A program made the translations under genes and the position numbers. Below are positions 59,176-64,000 of a stretch of DNA of 64,000 nt, one piece after another (position 1 is the stretch's first letter; each line of letters opens with the position of its first letter). Source of the DNA: Cytobacillus firmus (GTDB lineage: Bacteria; Bacillota; Bacilli; Bacillales; Cytobacillaceae); the NCBI RefSeq assembly GCF_023657595.1, contig NZ_CP098323.1, positions 3,186,001 to 3,250,000 of the forward strand, in the 5' to 3' direction. The notes under the pieces are model-generated. The model did no database searches, was not told the DNA's origin, and was given only the letters and a program-made list of their open reading frames with translations.

Positions 59176-59616
59176 AAAGTGAAACTTCAACCAGCGGGGG
59201 TTCCTTTATACCCCGCTGATTGTTTGTTAGTTGAGGCCCACAGGACAAGGAAGGCTTCGGCAGCATGAGCATCGCACGACCAAATGCGACAGCTTTTGGG
59301 AGGAAGTGGGTCACAGCCACAGGACAAGGAAAGCTTCTGCGGCAGCGATACATCACACGACAGAAAGCGGCAGCTTTTGGGAGGACGTGGCGTTCTTAGT
59401 CTTTGTCCTTATTTCGGGCCCTTACATTATAATGCGAGACGACTTGCCCAGGGGTGACAAGCATAAGACGAGCAGATGGCGGGAAGTGCTTTTTCCCATC
59501 AGCTGATTGGCTTATGGCCTCAAGCCCCTAGGAGCGGCAGCTAGATTGGGCAGTTTGCCCCACACTTATCCTCCATTTATTTTTCTGATCTTACTGCCCG
59601 TTAGACTGCGATAAAA
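59176..59616 (+). repeat. Structured dispersed repeat, copy C (long form with different interior)
   Basis: The 441-bp block shares both ends with copies A and B (start AAAGTGAAACTTCAACCAG with hairpin, end TTACTGCCCGTTAGACTGCG) but has a different interior. That interior has two similar units of about 75 bp (59236-59309 and 59316-59390, both with CACAGGACAAGGAA and CAGCTTTTGGGAGGA). A further block follows with GACGACTTGCCCAGGGGTG. A frame covering part of it has no ribosome site. The right end abuts the nrd terminator. Confidence 0.88.
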
Positions 59617-59649
59617 AAAAGATTCTGCCCCGGGGCAGAATCTTTTTTA
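59613..59649. terminator. Bidirectional terminator after nrd genes
   Basis: An 11-bp perfect stem GATTCTGCCCC/GGGGCAGAATC with almost no loop and A/T tracts on both sides. Confidence 0.95.
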
Positions 59650-59661
59650 GTAAATTCTATT

Positions 59662-60699
59662 CTATAATTCGTCAAACCCATTATCTATTTGAACTTTTGT
59701 ATATTGCCGCGATTTTTGTTCAAAGAAATCAGACTTTCCTTGGTCAACCTCCTCATAAGCTACTATCCAGCGGAGAGGATTGGTCCTATATCCTTCGAAT
59801 GGCCGTTCAAATCCCAGCTGATTGCAGCGGACATTTGCATAGAATTTGATATAAGCTTCAACGTCAGACAGCAGAATGCCTTCTGTTTTGCTGCCGATCA
59901 CATCGCGGGCCCATTCAATTTCCAGTTCAGCTGCTCTTTTAAAAGTCTCCTGGACGAATTCACTTAAATCATTAGTATTAAGTTCCGGATTTTCCTTAAG
60001 AATTTCTTTGAAAATTTTAACAAACAAATCTACATGGATTTGTTCATCCCGGTTGATGTAATTTATCATTGTTGAGGTGGCAACCATTTTCTGATTTCTT
60101 GCCAGGTGATAAAAGAATGCAAAACCTGAATAAAAGAAAAGCCCCTCCAAAACGACATCAAATACAATCGACTTCAGCAGGTTCTCAGAACTTGGATTCT
60201 CTGCAAAATCTTTATATCCGTTCACAACAAATTCATTTCTTTCAGCTAATATAGGTTCTGTCCGCCAGAATTCAAAAACCTCATCCTGTTTTTGCTTGGG
60301 AACAAGGCTTGATAGAACATAGGAATAGGAGTGATTATGAATCACCTCCTGCTGTGCAAGTATGATCATGAGTGCTGATATGCTTGAGTCAGTAATATAA
60401 TCAGCAACTTTTCCGGCATAGTCCGTTTGGATGCTGTCCAGCAATGCAAGCAGCCCAATAATCTTCAAAAATGCATCTTGTTCACTTTTTGTTAAATGAG
60501 GAAATTGCTTAATGTCCTGTGACATGTTTATTTCAAAAGGCGTCCAAAAGTTAGCGAGCATTTTTTTATACTTTGGATAGGCCCAGGAAAAGCGGACATC
60601 ATCCCAATTAAGAATATTGGAGCATTCCCCGTTAATGATTGAAGTGGATTTATTAGGCGCCGATTGATTTATAATCAGGCGTTTTTTTAGAGTATTCAT
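59662..60699 (-). CDS. Class I ribonucleotide reductase, beta (radical) subunit
   Basis: The 345-residue protein has the diiron ligands in LLDSIQTDYAG, QQEVIHNHSYSYVL, VLEGLFFYSGF and INRDEQIHVDLF. A Tyr sits four residues after the first His (HNHSY), where the radical tyrosine of classical enzymes is. It generates the radical for the alpha subunit. It follows the alpha gene after 12 bp with an AAAGGAGG site. Whether the metal is iron or manganese cannot be read. Confidence 0.92.
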   Translation of the reverse strand: MNTLKKRLIINQSAPNKSTSIINGECSNILNWDDVRFSWAYPKYKKMLANFWTPFEINMSQDIKQFPHLTKSEQDAFLKIIGLLALLDSIQTDYAGKVADYITDSSISALMIILAQQEVIHNHSYSYVLSSLVPKQKQDEVFEFWRTEPILAERNEFVVNGYKDFAENPSSENLLKSIVFDVVLEGLFFYSGFAFFYHLARNQKMVATSTMINYINRDEQIHVDLFVKIFKEILKENPELNTNDLSEFVQETFKRAAELEIEWARDVIGSKTEGILLSDVEAYIKFYANVRCNQLGFERPFEGYRTNPLRWIVAYEEVDQGKSDFFEQKSRQYTKVQIDNGFDEL

Positions 60700-60711
60700 A
60701 AGGGTCCTCCT

Positions 60712-62934
60712 TTAGCTTGAGCAAGATTCGCAGTCTTCAACCTCTGATGAAGTTGAACGGATGTAGTAAGTTGTTTTTAATTTATTCTTCCATGCTGAAA
60801 GATGCAGATTTAATAGATCGATAGCTTTAATATGGTTAGGTATATAGAAATTAAATGAAATAGCCTGATCTATGTGTTTTTGTCTGTTTGCATTCTGCCT
60901 GATGCTCCACTCCTGGTTAATATGATAGGCAGATTTGTAGTACCAGATGGTCTCACTGTTAATATCAGGTGCAGTCACAGGGATTCGATAATCCTTTTTC
61001 TCTTCGGAATACTGCTTGTTAAATATAGGGTCAATACTGGGTGTGCTTCCTGCAATTAATGCAGTTGAAGCATTAGGGGCTACCGCCAGCAGATAGGCGT
61101 TTCGGATGCCGAATTCCTTCACATCCCTGCTCAATCCTGTCCAGTCCATTTCTGTCTTTGCCTCCAGATATCCCCGCTTTTCAAAGTAGGCACCCGTTTC
61201 CCAATCAGAGCCTTTAAAGGCTGAATAGCTTCCTTTCTCTTTTGCCAGATTCATAGAACTATTTATCGCTAAAAAAGCAATTTGTTCATATAGATTGTCA
61301 GCAAATTCTTCTGCTTCTTCGCTTTCCCATGTGATTTTTTTCAGTGCAAGAAGGTGGTGCCAGCCAAAAGTCCCCAGTCCAATCGCACGGTACTTTTGAT
61401 TTGTGATCTGCCCCTGAGGAACCGGAATACTATTTATATCAATAACATTATCAAGCATTCGCACCTGAATGGGCACAAGCCTTTCAAGGACTCCTTCACT
61501 TAAGGCCCGTGCAAGATTGATGGATGAAAGATTGCAGACAACGAAGTCTCCCGGCCGTTTTTCGATAATTATTTTCCCATCCCTCGTATATTCTTCAACC
61601 CTCTTAGTAACACTTTGGTTTTGTACGATCTCAGTGCAAAGGTTGGTACAATAAATCATTCCGCAATGCGAATTGGCATTTTTCCGATTAACCTCATCAC
61701 GGTAGAACATGAAGGGTGTCCCGGTTTCAAGCTGACTTCTCATGATGGATTTCATGATCTCGATAGCTGATACTTTTTCCCTTGATAGATTCGGGTTATC
61801 AATGCATTCTTTATATTTCTGCCGGAAAGAACCTTCTCCTTCTCCTTCGTCATAGAAATCCTCCAGTGAAAAGCCCATTACCTTGCGGACTTCATGGGGA
61901 TCAAATAAATACCAGTACCCGCGGCTTTCCACTTTTTCCATAAATAAGTCAGGAATGCAGACACCTGTGAATAAATCATGTGTCCGCTGCCTTTCATCTC
62001 CATTATTAAGCTTTGCATCAAGAAACGAGAAGATATCTTTATGCCAGACATCCAGATAGACGCTTATAGCACCCTGCCTTTGTCCAAGCTGATCGACACT
62101 GACGGCTGTGTTATTCAGCTGCTTCATCCAGGGGATCACACCGGAAGATGCCCCCTTAAATCCTTTAATATCACTGCCTCTGCTGCGGATCTTCCCCAAA
62201 TACACTCCAATTCCTCCGCCATTTTTGGAAAGTGAAGCAATATCGGTATTACTGTCATAAATGGAATCAAGACTGTCATCAACGGTCTCAATGAAACAGC
62301 TTGAAAGCTGACCCCAGTTTTTCCCTGCATTAGCGAGTGTTGGAGTTGCAACAGTCATATACAATCCGCTCATTGCCCAGTATGCTTCTTTAACAAGCTT
62401 AAGACGCTTATTCTTAGGCTCCTTTTTCATCAGAACCATGCTGATGATCATGAACCGCTCCTGTGGAAGCTCATAGAGTTTTCTCTGTTTGTCCCTGGCA
62501 AGATACCGATCTGCCAACATTTTCAGCCCCAGATATGTAAATAAACGGTCATTTTCTTTTTTAATATAACGGGATAGCTCATTTATTTCTTCCTTTGAAT
62601 ACACATCTAGTAAATCCTGTTCATAAATTCCCAAAGCGGTCAGACGTTCCATTAGCGTATAAAAATGTGTGTAGCAATCGTCCGGCTGGCACTCTCTATT
62701 TTTTCCGGACTCGATATAGAGCTTTTTAAGAAGCAGACGTGAAGCGGCAAACGTCCAATCAGGCTCTTCAATGCTGATAAAAGATAAACAATCCAGTATA
62801 AGCTGATCATACATTGCCTCCCCTCCCAGCTGACTCATTTCTCCATACCTTTTTACCAATTGTTCAATGCCGAGGTGTGGAAATTCGTTCTTAAGTTCTT
62901 CTAAAATTATTATCGGCTGTATGGTTTGTACCAT
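60712..62934 (-). CDS. Class I ribonucleotide reductase, alpha (catalytic) subunit
   Basis: The 740-residue enzyme reduces ribonucleotides. It shows NWGQLSSCFIE (first redox Cys), SKNGGGIGVYLG, NSHCGMIYCTNLC (active-site NxCxE-type region), APNASTALIAG and a C-terminal redox pair CESC. No ATP-cone is present at the N-terminus, so dATP control of overall activity is probably absent. The start at 62934 follows AGGAGG; the longer frame runs into the riboswitch terminator. The gene is behind a cobalamin riboswitch. Confidence 0.93.
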   Translation of the reverse strand: MVQTIQPIIILEELKNEFPHLGIEQLVKRYGEMSQLGGEAMYDQLILDCLSFISIEEPDWTFAASRLLLKKLYIESGKNRECQPDDCYTHFYTLMERLTALGIYEQDLLDVYSKEEINELSRYIKKENDRLFTYLGLKMLADRYLARDKQRKLYELPQERFMIISMVLMKKEPKNKRLKLVKEAYWAMSGLYMTVATPTLANAGKNWGQLSSCFIETVDDSLDSIYDSNTDIASLSKNGGGIGVYLGKIRSRGSDIKGFKGASSGVIPWMKQLNNTAVSVDQLGQRQGAISVYLDVWHKDIFSFLDAKLNNGDERQRTHDLFTGVCIPDLFMEKVESRGYWYLFDPHEVRKVMGFSLEDFYDEGEGEGSFRQKYKECIDNPNLSREKVSAIEIMKSIMRSQLETGTPFMFYRDEVNRKNANSHCGMIYCTNLCTEIVQNQSVTKRVEEYTRDGKIIIEKRPGDFVVCNLSSINLARALSEGVLERLVPIQVRMLDNVIDINSIPVPQGQITNQKYRAIGLGTFGWHHLLALKKITWESEEAEEFADNLYEQIAFLAINSSMNLAKEKGSYSAFKGSDWETGAYFEKRGYLEAKTEMDWTGLSRDVKEFGIRNAYLLAVAPNASTALIAGSTPSIDPIFNKQYSEEKKDYRIPVTAPDINSETIWYYKSAYHINQEWSIRQNANRQKHIDQAISFNFYIPNHIKAIDLLNLHLSAWKNKLKTTYYIRSTSSEVEDCESCSS

Positions 62935-62962
62935 CTTACTTCCTCCTAAAGGCAAAATAAAA

Positions 62963-63257
62963 ATCCGCCCGGAAAATGAGCGGATCAAACGATAGTATAA
63001 TAGCAGGAAGCAGATGAACAAGCGGCCATTACGCGATCGTTTCATCATCTCAATCCCCGAAGATAAGAAACTTTCGATCGCCCTGGCAGGTCTCCTGGCT
63101 TGTGCTTCACTCTACTAAAAGCCCTTCCCATACTAGCGCTATGAAGCGTTTTGTACAGTGGCATGCTTTTTTCGTCTGCACTTACAGTTGCGGGGACAGC
63201 TTCGGTTTTTCACCGAATTCCCTATTAAGTCCATATAGGACACCAATCACGATCTAT
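62963..63257 (-). promoter_or_regulatory. Cobalamin riboswitch with terminator, upstream of nrd genes
   Basis: On the minus strand the B12-box AGCCAGGAGACCTGCC is at 63085-63100. The upstream conserved core (GGTGAAAAACCGAAGCTGTC, then CCCGCAACTGTAA) and GGGAAGG are also present. A terminator ATCCGC/GCGGAT with TTTTTATTTT (62963-62985) lies between the aptamer and the alpha-subunit start, so bound B12 should stop transcription. Confidence 0.95.
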
Positions 63258-63301
63258 ATGTAGTTTTTATTTCTGAAAATACATACCATATATTGTAGTC
63301 G

Positions 63302-63330
63302 ATTCTATCATAACGAGAAATAAATTACAA
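63302..63330 (-). promoter_or_regulatory. SigA promoter of the riboswitch-nrd unit
   Basis: TTGTAA (63325-63330) and TAGAAT (63302-63307) with a 17-bp spacer, just upstream of the cobalamin aptamer. Confidence 0.65.
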
Positions 63331-63343
63331 TTATTAATCTGCG

Positions 63344-63372
63344 AAAAATGGCAGAGGGGGATTCCCTCTGCC
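63344..63372 (-). terminator. Terminator after the small membrane ORF and P-ATPase
   Basis: The stem GGCAGAGGG/CCCTCTGCC is followed by ATTTTTC on the minus strand. Confidence 0.85.
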
Positions 63373-63382
63373 CGGTCATTTG

Positions 63383-63511
63383 TTATTCATGATTTTCGAT
63401 TTCAATATCATGAGGTATCGGCTCTGGCTTAGCCCAGAAAGAATCATATGCCGCATAACCAGCCATTACAAGCACCAGGTAAGCAATCGCTGCACCTGCC
63501 CATTACTTCAT
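63383..63511 (-). pseudogene. Small membrane protein frame with stop at codon 3
   Basis: An ATG with AGGGG upstream opens ATG-AAG-TAA and the same frame then continues for 39 codons: WAGAAIAYLVLVMAGYAAYD, then a tail ending IEIENHE. The remainder looks like a real one-helix membrane protein and ends before a terminator. A single base change (TTA to TAA) would explain it. It follows the P-type ATPase gene by 19 bp and may have been a small subunit or partner. A sequencing error or an alternative start is possible. Confidence 0.45.
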
Positions 63512-63530
63512 TTATATTTACCCCTGCCAA

Positions 63531-64000
63531 TTAAACGTTTTTTTCACTTACTTTTACTCTTTGTAATCTAAGTGCGTTTAAAACGACAGATACGGAGCTG
63601 AAAGCCATGGCTGCACCGGCAAGCCAGGGAGCAAGGAACCCTAATGCAGCTACTGGGATGCCAAGTGTATTGTATGCAAATGCCCAGAAAAGATTTTGTT
63701 TGATATTCCTTATGGTTTTTTTACTCATTAGGATGGCGTCTGCGATACTATTTAGATCCCCTCTCATTAGAGTAATATCTGCTGCTTCCATCGCAACGTC
63801 TGTACCGGTTCCAATCGCCATTCCTATATCAGCAACAGCAAGTGCAGGGGCATCGTTTATGCCATCGCCGACCATGGCGACTTTTTTTCCTTGGTTTTGT
63901 AGTTTTTTTACTTCTTCTGCCTTGCCTTCAGGCAGAATCTCTGCAATTGCAGAGTCTATCCCCCCTTCCTCAGCTATTGCCTGAGCCGTACGTTTGTTAT
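63531..64000 (-). CDS. Copper-type P1B ATPase, C-terminal part, cut by window edge
   Basis: The visible 156 residues are the end of a P-type ATPase: the hinge motif [33 protein letters not shown], and the last two membrane helices, including [15 protein letters not shown] and the [12 protein letters not shown] segment. These match the CopA/CtpA group, which exports Cu(I). The N-terminal metal-binding domains and the CPC motif are outside the window, so the metal is inferred from the C-terminal signature (YN in helix 7, MxxSS in helix 8). Confidence 0.88.
   Translation of the reverse strand, partial: NKRTAQAIAEEGGIDSAIAEILPEGKAEEVKKLQNQGKKVAMVGDGINDAPALAVADIGMAIGTGTDVAMEAADITLMRGDLNSIADAILMSKKTIRNIKQNLFWAFAYNTLGIPVAALGFLAPWLAGAAMAFSSVSVVLNALRLQRVKVSEKNV

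Noticed and set aside
59231-59506. 91-codon frame inside repeat copy C
   Set aside because: No ribosome site, and it runs through the repeated units and hairpins. The repeat is better described as non-coding.

Overview
The window looks like chromosome from an aerobic or facultative, spore-forming member of the Bacillaceae (Cytobacillus/Bacillus-like). The evidence is family-level: a TnrA regulator with perfect TnrA boxes, strong AGGAGG-type ribosome sites with frequent GTG/TTG starts, the sporulation-type diadenylate cyclase CdaS, a NamZ-NagZ-AmiE wall-recycling set, T-box and cobalamin riboswitches, a LexA box of the Bacillus type and a Hol_Tox-type micro-toxin. I see no rRNA, tRNA, CRISPR array, prophage or complete insertion sequence. 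Most genes are on the minus strand.

Layout. 1-2.7 kb: a GNAT acetyltransferase cut by the window edge, a nitrilase-family hydrolase and small proteins. 3-10 kb: a peptidoglycan-salvage cluster read as amidase/serine hydrolase (AmiE-like), NagZ, NamZ, then a GlcNAc-type PTS permease, behind a NagR(dre)-like operator. 10.2-16 kb: an ABC exporter, a two-gene ThrE exporter, tnrA divergent from two small genes across two TnrA boxes, and a PadR-chrA chromate pair. 16-26.6 kb: the nitrate island. It holds NreC, NreA (GAF) and a triple-PAS histidine kinase, then an operon running membrane anchor, molybdopterin nitrate reductase, 4Fe-4S protein, Tat-Rieske protein, three small proteins, a NarK transporter fused to a PAS domain, and a histidine kinase with no sensor domain. 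Two near-identical 13-bp dyads spaced exactly 21 bp lie just upstream of that operon. 26.7-38.3 kb: small hypothetical genes, a class B penicillin-binding protein, DinB, an HMCES/YedK protein, CdaS, a methyltransferase, LemA-TPM, and a sulfonate/nitrate-type ABC importer. 38.4-45.5 kb: a complete trpEGDCFBA operon behind two tandem Trp (UGG) T-box riboswitches. 45.5-51.3 kb: MOSC, MFS, alpha/beta hydrolase, a LexA-box-controlled Hol_Tox candidate, a DUF2935 protein and a double GNAT. 51.4-55.4 kb: fruRKA and a candidate small RNA. 55.4-59.2 kb: DUF2188, a secreted M28 aminopeptidase, bioY-bioB. 59.2-64 kb: class I ribonucleotide reductase under a cobalamin riboswitch, then a copper-type P-ATPase running off the edge.

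How it fits together. The most unusual part is the nitrate island. A transporter carrying a cytoplasmic PAS domain is followed 35 bp later by a kinase whose phospho-accepting His is residue 30, so transporter plus kinase look like a split transporter-sensor kinase, analogous in logic to the fused CbrA family. It sits beside an NreABC-type system whose kinase lacks the Cys pairs of oxygen-sensing NreB. Three copies of a structured non-coding repeat with conserved ends and variable interiors each abut a rho-independent terminator. They look like non-autonomous mobile or RNA elements.

All functional names rest on reading motifs by eye. No database search was possible.
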